Positions 34,712-42,897 of a DNA stretch of 64,000 bases are shown in pieces. Both the position numbers and the translations under genes were made by a program. Below the pieces are notes generated by a model. It was not told where the DNA came from. It was given only the letters and a program-made list of their open reading frames with translations, and made no database searches. Position 1 is the stretch's first letter; each line of letters opens with the position of its first letter. The stretch is from an uncultured Rubrobacteraceae bacterium (lineage in GTDB: Bacteria > Actinomycetota > Rubrobacteria > Rubrobacterales > Rubrobacteraceae): the NCBI GenBank assembly GCA_902806065.1, contig CADCVE010000022.1, positions 53,598 to 117,597 on the forward strand, read 5' to 3'.

Positions 34712-35821
34712 TTATATAGCGGCTGCATTGTTCTCCACGACTCGATGCGCGGTAACCTGCCCCTCATCAGTGAGCACGACCTCTCCTACTTCAGACCTGC
34801 GTATGAGACCGTCACTCGAGGCATCCTGAAGAGCTCTGGAGACGTCATCGCTGTCCCAACTGAGGTGGTGAACGAGTTCTTCTTCGGTGGTGGCGCGATC
34901 GCCCAGCCCCGCGAGCTTGGCCAGCAAGAGGCCACGGGCGAAGGAGCGCCGGTTTCTGCGCTGGCGGCGGAGGTTTGCGATGAGACCACGGGAGGGTGAG
35001 AAGAGGAGCGCGAGCACGAAGAACCCGCCGGCTACCACGGCCATCATCCCGGCTATCGCCACGTCGAAGACAGCGGCCAGATAGTAGCCCACGACGGCGG
35101 AGCCGGCGCCCAGGAGTACCGCGAGGGCCATCATATGCGAGAGGCGGTCGACCAGCAAGTATGCTGTCGCTGGCGGGACGATCAAGAACGCGACGACGAC
35201 TATGGCGCCGACGGAATCGAAAGCGCCGACGGTCGTCACGGAGACCGCCCCCATGAGCAGGTAGTGGACGAGTACCGGGGATAGACCGATGGCGGCGGCG
35301 AGGCCGGGGTCGAAGGTGGCTATCTTCAACTCCTTGTAGAGCAATAGAACCATTCCCACGGCCAGCGCGGTCACGATGCCCATAGCCCACAGGGAGCGCG
35401 GTCCCAGCTCTACTCCTCCTACGAGCAGCGAGTTGAGCGGGGCAAAGGCGATCTCGCCGTAGAGCACGTGGTTGAGGTCCAGATGCACCTCTCTGGCGAA
35501 CTTCGAGACCAGAAACACCCCGAGCGCGAACAGGGCCGTGAACACGATGCCTATTGAGGAGTCCTCCTTGACCCTTCCCGTGTTCCGCAAGGCCTCTACG
35601 AGCACCGCCGTGAGCAAGCCGAAGACTCCGGCGCCGATCAGCGAGGTGAGTGCGCCCAGGCTCTCCGAGATAAAGAAAGCTATGACAATGCCGGGCAAGA
35701 CCGCGTGGCTTATGGCGTCACCCATCATAGACATCTGCCTCAGCACGAGCAGCGTGCCCAGGAGCGCGCAAGGGATCGCCACCAGGACGGCGGTCAGCAC
35801 GATGATGAGGTCCGCACTCAT
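34712..35821 (-). CDS. Mn/Zn/Fe ABC transporter permease fused to a winged-helix domain
   Basis: A 369-residue ABC-3 family permease for divalent metals. Residues 1-275 hold eight or nine helices with the family motifs LVLRQMSMMGDAISHAVLPG and DPGLAAAIGLSP. Residues about 285-365 form a cytoplasmic winged-helix segment (RGLLLAKLAGLGD, TTEEELVHHL, VSRALQDASSDGLIRR, VVLTDEG) like the DNA-binding part of DtxR repressors, without the metal-binding domain. Such permease-repressor fusions are known in this transporter family. It overlaps the other permease gene by four bases and is the last gene of the operon. Confidence 0.87.
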   Translation of the reverse strand: MSADLIIVLTAVLVAIPCALLGTLLVLRQMSMMGDAISHAVLPGIVIAFFISESLGALTSLIGAGVFGLLTAVLVEALRNTGRVKEDSSIGIVFTALFALGVFLVSKFAREVHLDLNHVLYGEIAFAPLNSLLVGGVELGPRSLWAMGIVTALAVGMVLLLYKELKIATFDPGLAAAIGLSPVLVHYLLMGAVSVTTVGAFDSVGAIVVVAFLIVPPATAYLLVDRLSHMMALAVLLGAGSAVVGYYLAAVFDVAIAGMMAVVAGGFFVLALLFSPSRGLIANLRRQRRNRRSFARGLLLAKLAGLGDRATTEEELVHHLSWDSDDVSRALQDASSDGLIRRSEVGEVVLTDEGQVTAHRVVENNAAAI

Positions 35822-36753
35822 CCCACGCCTCCCCTGTAGGGTATGGAAGGATCGGTATTACTCAGGACGTTTCTGCGGTTGCGGCGGCTCCCGATCCAGC
35901 TCCACAGGAAGCCCTGGCTCCGGCCCAGGAAGAGGGAGACAACCAGGAGCGCGGTCGCGGACAGGACGATCAGGGGACCGGTTGGCAGGTTCGCGCCCGT
36001 GGCGCTGATGAGTGCCCCGGAGACCCCGCTTAAGGCCCCGAAGAGGCCGGAGATCGTTATCATAGTGCCCAACCTGTCTGTCCATTGCCGGGCCGACGCT
36101 GCCGGAATAATCAGCATGGCCGCCATGAGGACGACGCCGACCGCCTGTATGCCTATAATCACCGCCACCACGATGAGCATGGTCAGGAGCACGTTGAGCC
36201 TCCCGACCGGGAACCCCAGGCTGGCGGCGAATGCCGGGTCGAAGGAGAGGAGCTTGAACTCCTTGAATAGCAGAACCACGACGAGGAGCGCCAGGGACGC
36301 TAGGATACCCATGGTTATCACGTCGTCCCGGACGATGGTCGCCGCCTGGCCGAAGATGAAGCGGTCGAGCCCGCTCTGATTGCCGCTGCCAGACCCGCCG
36401 ATGTAGGTGATCAAGACGGCCCCGGCCCCGAAGAAGACCGAGAGCACGATCCCTAAAGCCGCGTCTTGCTTGATGCGCGTTCGGTGGACTATCGTGAGGA
36501 TGAGGAGCGCGCCGAGCCCCGCCGTGAGCGCCGCGCCCGACATCAAAACTATGGGTGTCTTCGCCCCGGAGAGTATGAACGCCACGCATACGCCAGGGAG
36601 CGTCGCGTGCGCCAGAGCATCCCCGAAGAGCCCCTGTCGTCGGAGTATCGCGAAGCAGCCCAAGGTGCCCCCCACCACGCCGAGGATGGCCGCACCCAGG
36701 GCCACGTTGCGTATCGTGTAATCGAAGAAGAGGTCCCTCAGCAGGTCGATCAT
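35818..36753 (-). CDS. Mn/Zn/Fe ABC transporter permease
   Basis: A 311-residue ABC-3 family permease with eight or nine helices. It carries LRRQGLFGDALAHATLPG, the DPAFAASLGFPVG segment and an ISATGANLPTGPLIVL helix pair. The ATG at 36753, with GAGG nine bases upstream, is preferred; a GTG-type start at 36780 would overlap the ATPase gene. It forms a heterodimeric channel with the fused permease encoded next. The ligand is most likely manganese, given the adjacent MntR-like regulator, though zinc or iron are possible. Confidence 0.87.
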   Translation of the reverse strand: MIDLLRDLFFDYTIRNVALGAAILGVVGGTLGCFAILRRQGLFGDALAHATLPGVCVAFILSGAKTPIVLMSGAALTAGLGALLILTIVHRTRIKQDAALGIVLSVFFGAGAVLITYIGGSGSGNQSGLDRFIFGQAATIVRDDVITMGILASLALLVVVLLFKEFKLLSFDPAFAASLGFPVGRLNVLLTMLIVVAVIIGIQAVGVVLMAAMLIIPAASARQWTDRLGTMITISGLFGALSGVSGALISATGANLPTGPLIVLSATALLVVSLFLGRSQGFLWSWIGSRRNRRNVLSNTDPSIPYRGGVG

Positions 36754-36763
36754 CTGACGGACC

Positions 36764-37528
36764 TCACTTGGCCCCCGCAAGGTACTTCACGCCTCCGCCG
36801 TAGGCGGCCGCCACGTTCTCCGGGGTGAACGCCTCCTCCACCGGTCCCTCGGCCACGAGGCTCTTGTTAAGGAGCACGACCCGGTCGAAGTAGTCGCTTA
36901 CGGTCCCCAGGTCGTGATGGACGACGACCACGGTGCTGCCGGTGGCCTTGAGCTCGCGCAGAAGGGCCACGATGGCCTGCTCGGTCTTGTAGTCCACCCC
37001 GGCGAAGGGCTCGTCGGTTAGGTAGAGCCGGGCGTCCTGAGCGAGAGCGCGGGCCAGAAAGACCCGCTGCTGCTGGCCGCCTGAGAGTTGGCTGATCTGG
37101 CGGTCGGCAAAGTCCGCCATGCCCACCTTCTCCAGGCATTGCATGGCTGTCTCGCGCTCCTTGCGGCCCGGCCTGCGGAACCACCCGAGCCTCCCGTAGA
37201 GGCCCATCTGCACCACGTCGAGCGCGTTCGTCGGGAAGTCCCAGTCCACGCTGCCCCGTTGCGGGACGTACCCCACCCACTGCCGGGCCTTGGAGAACGG
37301 CCTCCCGTAAACGGTCGCCCTCCCGGCCGCCGGCTGCATCAAGTCCATAATGATCTTCAGCAGCGTGGTTTTGCCCGCGCCGTTCGGTCCGACTATGGCG
37401 ACGAGCTGACCCTCCGGCACCTGGAAGCTCACATCCCACAGGACGGGCTTGTCGCGGTAGGCGGCAGTGATCCCCTTGACCTCTAGAGGAAAGGTAGCTG
37501 ACGGAGTTTGAACGTTATTTGGTTTCAT
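36764..37528 (-). CDS. Mn/Zn/Fe ABC transporter ATP-binding protein
   Basis: A 254-residue ABC ATPase that powers the metal importer. Walker A is GPNGAGKTT (near 49-57), the Q-loop follows GYVPQRGSVDWDFP (a motif typical of Mn/Zn importers), the signature is LSGGQQQR, Walker B is LYLTDEPFAGVD and the switch His lies in VVHHDLG. The ATG overlaps the stop of the substrate-binding protein gene (ATGA), so they are co-translated. Confidence 0.92.
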   Translation of the reverse strand: MKPNNVQTPSATFPLEVKGITAAYRDKPVLWDVSFQVPEGQLVAIVGPNGAGKTTLLKIIMDLMQPAAGRATVYGRPFSKARQWVGYVPQRGSVDWDFPTNALDVVQMGLYGRLGWFRRPGRKERETAMQCLEKVGMADFADRQISQLSGGQQQRVFLARALAQDARLYLTDEPFAGVDYKTEQAIVALLRELKATGSTVVVVHHDLGTVSDYFDRVVLLNKSLVAEGPVEEAFTPENVAAAYGGGVKYLAGAK

Positions 37529-38508
37529 CTAAGAGCCCCCGTTATGGTTTCTACGTTCTCACGGAACATACCGGTGTAGGTCTCGGCCTCGGTGCCCTCG
37601 TCCCCGCCGGCGTCGGAGTAGAGCTCCCCACCGATCTCCAGCTCCCAGCCCTTGTCCTGGGTGGCGTCCTGGACGGCCTCGACGGTCTCCGGCGGCACGC
37701 TCGACTCGACGAAGATTGCCTTGATCTCATTCTCGGCCAGGAAGTCCGCAAGCTCCTGGACGTCCCTGGAGCCGGCCTCGGCCTCCGTGCTAATTCCCTG
37801 CAGCCCCCGGACCTCCATGCCGTACTGACGCCCGAAGTAGTTGAAGGCGTCGTGCGCCGTAACCAGCACCCGCTGCCCCTCGGGGATGGAAGAGATCTCC
37901 TCCTCCACGAACGAGTGCAACTCGTCGATCTCCGCCTTGTACACCTCACCGCGCTGCTCGAACTCGCTCGCGCCGTCCGGGTCTAGCTCGGAGAGCTGCT
38001 CGACGACCGGATCAACCGTTGTCCTCCACAGCGTCGCGTCGAACCACACGTGCGGATCGAACTGGTCCTCGTACTGCGGCGAGCCGAGCAACTCCTCCTC
38101 GGGAATGCCTTCGGTTACCTGCACTGCGGGCTTCTGCTCGCTGGTCTTCTCCAGGATGTCCTCCATCTGCCCCTCGAGGAAGAGCCCGTTATAGAAGACG
38201 GCGTCCGCATCCTGCAACGCCGCCACATCCCCCTGGCTCGCCCTGTAAAGGTGGGGGTCTACGCCCGGTCCCATCAAGCCCGTAACCTCCACCCTATCCC
38301 CACCGATCTGGCGTACCAGGTCCGTGATCATGGTTGTGGTCGTCGTGGCCTGTATCGTCCCCTCGACCGCCTCAGCCTCCCCGGACCCTCCGCCGCCACA
38401 ACCGCCCGCCAAAACCGCGATCAAACACCCCACCAGAGCGACAGCTACCCAACGCCTCCATAGGCTGCCCACTCTCTCCCTTTCGTCTTCTCTAATCCTC
38501 ACATTCAT
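37525..38508 (-). CDS. metal ABC transporter substrate-binding lipoprotein
   Basis: A 327-residue cluster A-I binding protein (ZnuA/MntA/TroA-like). The N-terminus is a lipoprotein signal, with a hydrophobic core ending in VLAGGC and the acylated Cys near residue 38. Metal ligands are visible: His in VDPHLY, His in VTAHDAFNYF, Glu in the FVESSVPPE region and Asp in LYSDAGG; DPHVWFD is also conserved. The lack of a long His-rich loop favours manganese or iron over zinc. It starts at ATG 38508 with AAGGAG five bases upstream. The operon promoter carries a DtxR/MntR-type operator. Confidence 0.9.
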   Translation of the reverse strand: MNVRIREDERERVGSLWRRWVAVALVGCLIAVLAGGCGGGGSGEAEAVEGTIQATTTTTMITDLVRQIGGDRVEVTGLMGPGVDPHLYRASQGDVAALQDADAVFYNGLFLEGQMEDILEKTSEQKPAVQVTEGIPEEELLGSPQYEDQFDPHVWFDATLWRTTVDPVVEQLSELDPDGASEFEQRGEVYKAEIDELHSFVEEEISSIPEGQRVLVTAHDAFNYFGRQYGMEVRGLQGISTEAEAGSRDVQELADFLAENEIKAIFVESSVPPETVEAVQDATQDKGWELEIGGELYSDAGGDEGTEAETYTGMFRENVETITGALR

Positions 38509-38516
38509 GTCTGCTC

Positions 38517-38546
38517 CTTATATTTTAGTCTTGCCTAAACTGTAAA
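38517..38546 (-). promoter_or_regulatory. promoter of the metal ABC operon
   Basis: On the minus strand, TTTACA (38546-38541) and TATAAG (38522-38517) are separated by 18 bases. The -10 ends only eight bases before the ATG and overlaps the AAGGAG, so transcription from it would start almost at the initiation codon. The whole spacer is filled by the palindrome described next, as expected for a repressed promoter. Confidence 0.45.
38524..38539. promoter_or_regulatory. probable MntR/DtxR-type operator
   Basis: A 16-base imperfect palindrome with perfect outer arms TTTAG and CTAAA around TCTTGC. On the minus strand it reads TTTAGGCAAGACTAAA, close to the TTAGG...CTAA pattern of DtxR-family operators. 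It lies between a divergent DtxR-family gene and the metal importer operon, inside the importer's -35/-10 spacer. Metal-loaded regulator bound here would block RNA polymerase. Confidence 0.6.
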
Positions 38547-38578
38547 TGAACCGCTTCTATAAATCAAGTCGCCGTTGC

Positions 38579-38607
38579 TTGATTAGGGGCCTTGTGTCGT
38601 TTATATT
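38579..38607 (+). promoter_or_regulatory. promoter of the DtxR-family regulator gene
   Basis: TTGATT (38579-38584), a 17-base spacer and TATATT (38602-38607) form a good promoter. The predicted transcription start falls about four bases before the ATG at 38618, and there is no Shine-Dalgarno sequence, so the mRNA would be almost leaderless. Confidence 0.5.
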
Positions 38608-38617
38608 GCTTTTAGAC

Positions 38618-39328
38618 ATGTCTGATCCTTTGGCGACCCTCCCCCCCTCTTCTTCGGTGGGCGATTACGTGAAGGCCATTTGGGAGATCGCAGGATCGGA
38701 GGCTGCCTCAACGAAGGATGTCGCGGCCCGGCTCTCGGTATCGTCAGCGTCCGTCACCAATATGTTCGGACGGTTGCAGGAGATGGGCCTCGCCGAGTAC
38801 GAGCGTTATCGTGGGGCGTCATTGACCGCCGCCGGGCGGAGGGAGGCGTTAAGGCTGGTGCGGCGGCACCGTTTGATCGAGACATTCCTACTGGAGCATC
38901 TCGGGTACTCGTGGCAGGACGTTCACGAGGAGGCCGAGAGGCTGGAGCACGCTGTCTCCGACGAGTTTACGGAGCGTCTGGCGGATATGTTGGGCCATCC
39001 GGGCCGCGACCCGCACGGAGACCCCATCCCCGCCGCCGACGGGACCTTGGCCGTCGAGAGCTTGAAGTCACTGGGAGAGACTGAGGCCGGGCAGCGCGTA
39101 CTCATCGTGAAGGTGAAGGACGACAGCGCTCAGGTCCTCAACTACCTCGGTGAGCGCAGCCTGGTACCCGGGCGCAGCGTGAAGGTCAGAGAGGTTCGCG
39201 CGCTCGATGGCGTCGTCACGGTAGAGGACGAGGGTGGTGTGGAGCATGCTCTCGGGGAGAGCCTGGCGCGGGCGGTCTTTGTCCAGTCTACGCTCGAAGG
39301 TGTCCAGGACCCTGTGGCTCCCGCGTGA
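38618..39328 (+). CDS. DtxR/MntR-family metal-dependent regulator
   Basis: A 236-residue repressor with all three DtxR domains: an N-terminal winged helix (VGDYVKAIWEI, VSSASVTNMFGRLQEMGL), a dimerisation/metal domain (RRHRLIETFLLEHLGYSW, EEAERLEHAVSDEF, LGHPGRDPHGDPIP) and a C-terminal SH3-like FeoA domain (GQRVLIVKVKDD to FVQSTL). His and Glu ligands of the metal sites are in place. The ATG at 38618 is chosen because the family motif begins soon after and a promoter sits just upstream; an in-frame ATG at 38546 would lie before that promoter. It is divergent from the metal importer it probably controls. Confidence 0.88.
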   Translation: MSDPLATLPPSSSVGDYVKAIWEIAGSEAASTKDVAARLSVSSASVTNMFGRLQEMGLAEYERYRGASLTAAGRREALRLVRRHRLIETFLLEHLGYSWQDVHEEAERLEHAVSDEFTERLADMLGHPGRDPHGDPIPAADGTLAVESLKSLGETEAGQRVLIVKVKDDSAQVLNYLGERSLVPGRSVKVREVRALDGVVTVEDEGGVEHALGESLARAVFVQSTLEGVQDPVAPA

Positions 39329-39331
39329 GGA

Positions 39332-39751
39332 TCAGTGGTTGGGTGAGGCTCCGCCGGAGAGGGCGTCGGTGATGATCCTGTCGTGGTCGAAGGCTAGCTC
39401 CACGGTCGAGGGATCGAGGAAGGAGACCTCGGCCGCGTCGGAGGCGGCGGAGGGCTCATCGCCGTTGGGGGCGCGGGCGAGATACGCGACGCTCACGTTG
39501 TGGCCGCGCGGGTCGCGTTCGGGGTCCGAGTAGACACCGACGAGGCGCACTATCTGCACCGCGAGCCCGGTCTCCTCTTCAGTCTCACGGGTCGCCGCAT
39601 CTTCGAGTGTCTCCCCCACCTCGACGAAGCCTCCGGGCAAGGCCCACTGTCCCTCGTAGGGGTCACTCGCACGCCGGATGAGGAGTACGTGACCCTCCTC
39701 GGATGGGACGACGACGTCTACCATTAGCTTCGGGGTCTCCGGTTCGGCCAT
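39332..39751 (-). CDS. NUDIX hydrolase
   Basis: A 139-residue NUDIX pyrophosphohydrolase. The complete Nudix box runs GGFVEVGETLEDAATRE followed by TEEETGL, coordinating Mg2+. Flanking features (WALPGGF; SDPERDPRGHNVSVAY) are like ADP-ribose or dNTP-type NUDIX enzymes, but the substrate is not certain. The ATG at 39751 has AAGGA upstream; a start 45 bases earlier is possible. It converges with the regulator gene, with only three bases between the stops. Confidence 0.88.
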   Translation of the reverse strand: MAEPETPKLMVDVVVPSEEGHVLLIRRASDPYEGQWALPGGFVEVGETLEDAATRETEEETGLAVQIVRLVGVYSDPERDPRGHNVSVAYLARAPNGDEPSAASDAAEVSFLDPSTVELAFDHDRIITDALSGGASPNH

Positions 39752-40112
39752 CGGGCATGTCCTTTCGTTGGATAACCTCAGCCTACTACCCGGCATGAAT
39801 AACGGCCAATCGTCCTGTCGAAGTCAGGTACCTTATTGTTGTCGATCCGCTACTGAGGGGTATTCATTCTGATTACAGCGTTTATCGAAACAACTGAGCT
39901 AACAGCATGACAAGTAGAGCTTGAAGGAACAGCCGTAGACGTATTGTTACCTCACACGGAGAGTTGCCCCGTCATCAACCGATAGCTCAATCGTTTCAAG
40001 AATTGCTGTAGGACCCGCGATGAGAAAAGGTCAGCATTAGCAGCCCGAAACCCACCCACAAATCGCATGCCACTGTTGCTGTCTTAGCCCTTCTTTCGTT
40101 ATCCGTGAACCG
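39752..40112. other. intergenic region
   Basis: About 360 bases between the start of the NUDIX gene and the stop of the subtilase gene. GC content is lower than in genes, frames are closed, and I see no strong hairpin or promoter apart from what the NUDIX gene must use near 39760-39800. Confidence 0.45.
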
Positions 40113-41402
40113 CTAGTACTTGCCAGCGTAGAGGCGCTTGATCGTGCGGCCGTCCTTGCTCTTGGTGCTCGCGCTAAAGGAATCCGTCTTGAGTTGGGTG
40201 TCGACCGCGGTCGGAGTCGCGCTCGCATTCTTTGAGAGGTAGAGTGCCCCCGTCCCTCCAACGTGCGGCGAGGCCATAGAGGTGCCAGACATCGTCGTCG
40301 TGCCGCCGCTCATGCTTGTCGAGAGTATGTTCACGCCTGGTGCCCAGATATCCACACACTTCCCGTAGTTGCTAAAGGAGGCCTCGGCGTCGTTACTGTC
40401 GGTGGCAGCCACGGTCACGATACCGTTATCCGTGCCGGCACCCGCCCTGGCCGGAGACTTGGTGCAAGCGTCGGCCCCGTCGTTCCCCGCCGCGACGGTG
40501 TAGAAGATGCCGCTGGTGGCCGACTTTTGCACGGCGTAATCAAGTGCAAAGCTCGCTCCACCGCTGAGGCTCATATTGGCTACCGCCGGCTTTTTGGCGT
40601 TAGCGGTAACCCACTCGACGCCCGCGATGACGCCGGAGATAGTACCGGAGCCGTCGCAGCCGAGCACCTTAACCCCGGTCAGCGGAGCACCGGGGGAAGC
40701 GCTCACTACGGCGCTTTTGTTGTCCTTGGTCGCCACGGTACCGGCGACGTGCGTGCCGTGGCCTTGGCAGTCGTAGTCCTTGCCATCTTGGACGGCGTTG
40801 TAGGCAACGGGGTCGATGACGTTGAGGTCGCTATGGGCCCCGATGCCCGTGTCGATTACATAGGCATTGACGTTTGAGACCGTACCCGATCCATTACCGG
40901 CCTTAGTCGAACTAATGCCCGCGCCGATCTTCTTCACCCCGTAGGGAAGTTTCTGCTTTACAGCCCACGTCTGCTGGTCGGGCTCAACGAAGTCTACAGT
41001 GGGATCGTCCTCGACTGCCTGGAGCTTGTCCTGTGGGATCACCGCAGAGTAACCTTTTATGGTGTTTTGGTAAACATCGCGAGCCTTGAGACCGTGCCGC
41101 CGGGCCTGCTCGTTAGCCACCTGGGTAGGATCATGAATGCCCCGTCTGGCGCGGGCGCTAGTTACCTGCTCGGAATCCTGTACGACATCGTCCTTGAGGA
41201 CGACGATATACTGGTCCGGAACAACGGCCGTAGGGGTCTTAGGCGGAGAGGCGCTCATTGAAGCAGCAGGCGAAGGAATCCGTTCCTGCTGCGCCAGTAC
41301 CACTCCATTAGAGGCGAGCGAAATTGCTCCGACTACCGTAAGTAAGAGTGCCGCTCGTCTCATGGAGACGTTTAGTGCGGTAGGTACCTGCCTGATTTTC
41401 AT
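40113..41402 (-). CDS. secreted subtilisin-like serine protease
   Basis: A 429-residue preproprotease of family S8. Residues 1-38 are a signal peptide ending in VLAQQ. Residues about 60-145 are an I9 inhibitor propeptide (PDQYIVVLKD; KGYSAVIPQDKLQAVEDDP). The mature subtilase (about 150-429) has catalytic Asp184 (VIDTGIG), His215 (GHGTHVAG), oxyanion Asn307 (AAGNDG) and Ser375 (SGTSMASPH). Cys pairs (212/249, 313/349) could form disulfides as in proteinase K-like enzymes. AGGAG precedes the ATG. It is probably an extracellular scavenging protease. Confidence 0.93.
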   Translation of the reverse strand: MKIRQVPTALNVSMRRAALLLTVVGAISLASNGVVLAQQERIPSPAASMSASPPKTPTAVVPDQYIVVLKDDVVQDSEQVTSARARRGIHDPTQVANEQARRHGLKARDVYQNTIKGYSAVIPQDKLQAVEDDPTVDFVEPDQQTWAVKQKLPYGVKKIGAGISSTKAGNGSGTVSNVNAYVIDTGIGAHSDLNVIDPVAYNAVQDGKDYDCQGHGTHVAGTVATKDNKSAVVSASPGAPLTGVKVLGCDGSGTISGVIAGVEWVTANAKKPAVANMSLSGGASFALDYAVQKSATSGIFYTVAAGNDGADACTKSPARAGAGTDNGIVTVAATDSNDAEASFSNYGKCVDIWAPGVNILSTSMSGGTTTMSGTSMASPHVGGTGALYLSKNASATPTAVDTQLKTDSFSASTKSKDGRTIKRLYAGKY

Positions 41403-42038
41403 CTATTACTCCTGTTCGGTAATCCGGCTGCCTCCTACGGGGGAGGCCCGTGACTTTGCGTTCACCCGCCTCGCGACGGGGTTGCCTTTCTCGCAGCGGA
41501 GGTAGCGTCTTGCGCCCCTGCCACCTGGATTATCGGCTCGCCTAGGGAAAAACTTTAGAGATCAATCGTGAGCTGTTTCGCCTGCACGCACAGATGTAGT
41601 TTCTTCGGTCACTGCGTTTATCGTCTGTCGGGTCAAACGCGTAACAGGAGCTATAAGTGCTTCACCGTAACCGAATAGGGGGTTCCGGAAGGCGTAGATC
41701 AGCAACACCGACGCCCTCCACATGATTTCCTAGGCACTCGGTAATCATACCGAGTGCCTCGGGGATGATGTAGAAGGCGAGTATGCCTTTGAAATCTGGC
41801 ACGAGCATCGCCACAAGCCCTTTGGCTCACAGCCAGCGCTTTTCCCCTGGGGTGGTTGGGCGCATCATGCTATGCAGACTGACGCGGACAGCGTAAGGGG
41901 CGCTTGCCCGAGCGGACACCACAGTTTGCGGTTTGCATAACTCTCTCTAGTGTCCTGAGTTGCCCCCGGTCGAGGCCCGAGCGCCTACTGCGCCAGGTGG
42001 TTCCAATACTATGAAAACCGTCACATGAGCTTGCAGAC
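41403..42038. other. intergenic region with a perfect hairpin
   Basis: About 635 bases without a gene. It holds the subtilase promoter at its left end and a 12-bp perfect hairpin at 41732-41759. On the minus strand a short hydrophobic open stretch overlaps the hairpin, with no start site or recognised family. Nothing else can be supported. Confidence 0.45.
41732..41759. terminator. 12-bp perfect hairpin without a T-tract
   Basis: Bases 41732-41743 pair perfectly with 41748-41759 around the loop ATCA. No T-run follows on either strand. It lies about 280 bases beyond the thioesterase stop (minus strand) and 330 bases upstream of the subtilase, so it may separate those transcripts. A regulator-binding palindrome is an alternative reading. 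Confidence 0.35.
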
Positions 42039-42485
42039 TCATACGATCGCGTTGCCCTTCTTCTCAAAGACCCGGAACGCCCCGGTGCCCATCGCGACGA
42101 GGTTGCCATCCGCGTCGCGGACCTTCGCCTCAGCGGTCGCCGTTCGGCGGGTACGGTGGACGACCTCACTCTCGCAGGTTATGCGTCCCTCGTTGACCGC
42201 CCCGAGAAAGTGCACGTTCATCTCTATGGTGGCCGTCCTCATGCCTACGAGCGCCAACACGGAGAGGCCCATGGCGTTGTCTATGAGCGAGGCGTACACC
42301 CCGCCGTGCAGCGTTCCGGTGCCGTTGAGGTGAACGTCCTCGACGTCGATGTATACAACCGATCTCCCCTGCTCGACCTCCTCCACCTTCGCTCCGATGT
42401 ATTTGGAGAAGGTAACCTCCTCGTTAAAGTACCGCGCGAGATGGTCCAGTTGCTCTTCGCTCAGGGTGGCTCCGTCGTCTCTCAC
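42039..42485 (-). CDS. PaaI-type hotdog-fold thioesterase
   Basis: A 148-residue acyl-CoA thioesterase of the hotdog fold. The central helix with GTLHGGVYASLIDNAMGLSV carries the HGG motif and the acidic residue typical of PaaI/YbgC-type enzymes, followed by TIEMNVHFLGAV. It releases free acid from an acyl- or aryl-acyl-CoA. The start is GTG with AAAGGAG upstream. It is divergent from fadD, and an inverted partial copy of its 3' end lies between the two genes. Confidence 0.87.
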   Translation of the reverse strand: MRDDGATLSEEQLDHLARYFNEEVTFSKYIGAKVEEVEQGRSVVYIDVEDVHLNGTGTLHGGVYASLIDNAMGLSVLALVGMRTATIEMNVHFLGAVNEGRITCESEVVHRTRRTATAEAKVRDADGNLVAMGTGAFRVFEKKGNAIV

Positions 42486-42717
42486 CGAACGCTCCTTTCT
42501 ACTTATACTAATCCCCGCAGTCCAACGGCTCTAGCTAGGCCACAAGAGTACCCCAAAATAGGCCCCAGGGGGTTGGTGTCGGTTGGGGACAAGAAGTCGA
42601 GAACTCTTGCTTCTACTCGCCTCTAGAAAGTTAGTGGGTAAGCGTTGGTTACACCAACCATCAGTCGAGGCTGTCGGTAAGGTTGTCCGAATACACCGGA
42701 GTCTTGTAAAGAGGTTC

Positions 42718-42825
42718 CGTACGGCGACCGCCGAGGCCAGGGTCTGCGAGGCTGACGGCAACCTCGTTGCGATGGGGACCGGCGGATTTGAGAACTTCGA
42801 GAAACAGGGCAACCCGATCGCGTAA
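42718..42825 (+). pseudogene. inverted relic of the thioesterase C-terminus
   Basis: A 35-codon open stretch plus stop whose product matches the last 35 residues of the neighbouring thioesterase at about three quarters of positions by hand count (shared blocks RTATAEA, ADGNLVAMGTG and FEK). It lies on the opposite strand to the intact gene. The catalytic HGG region is missing and upstream sequence does not match, so it is a non-functional fragment of a tandem-inverted duplication. The remainder of the 42486-42897 gap contains only this and the fadD promoter area (a TATAGT at 42861). Confidence 0.7.
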
Positions 42826-42897
42826 AACGGATGCGGATAGTACGGGCAGTCCAGTACGGGTATAGTAAGGGGCGGGAGAGACTGATCAGGAGAACAT

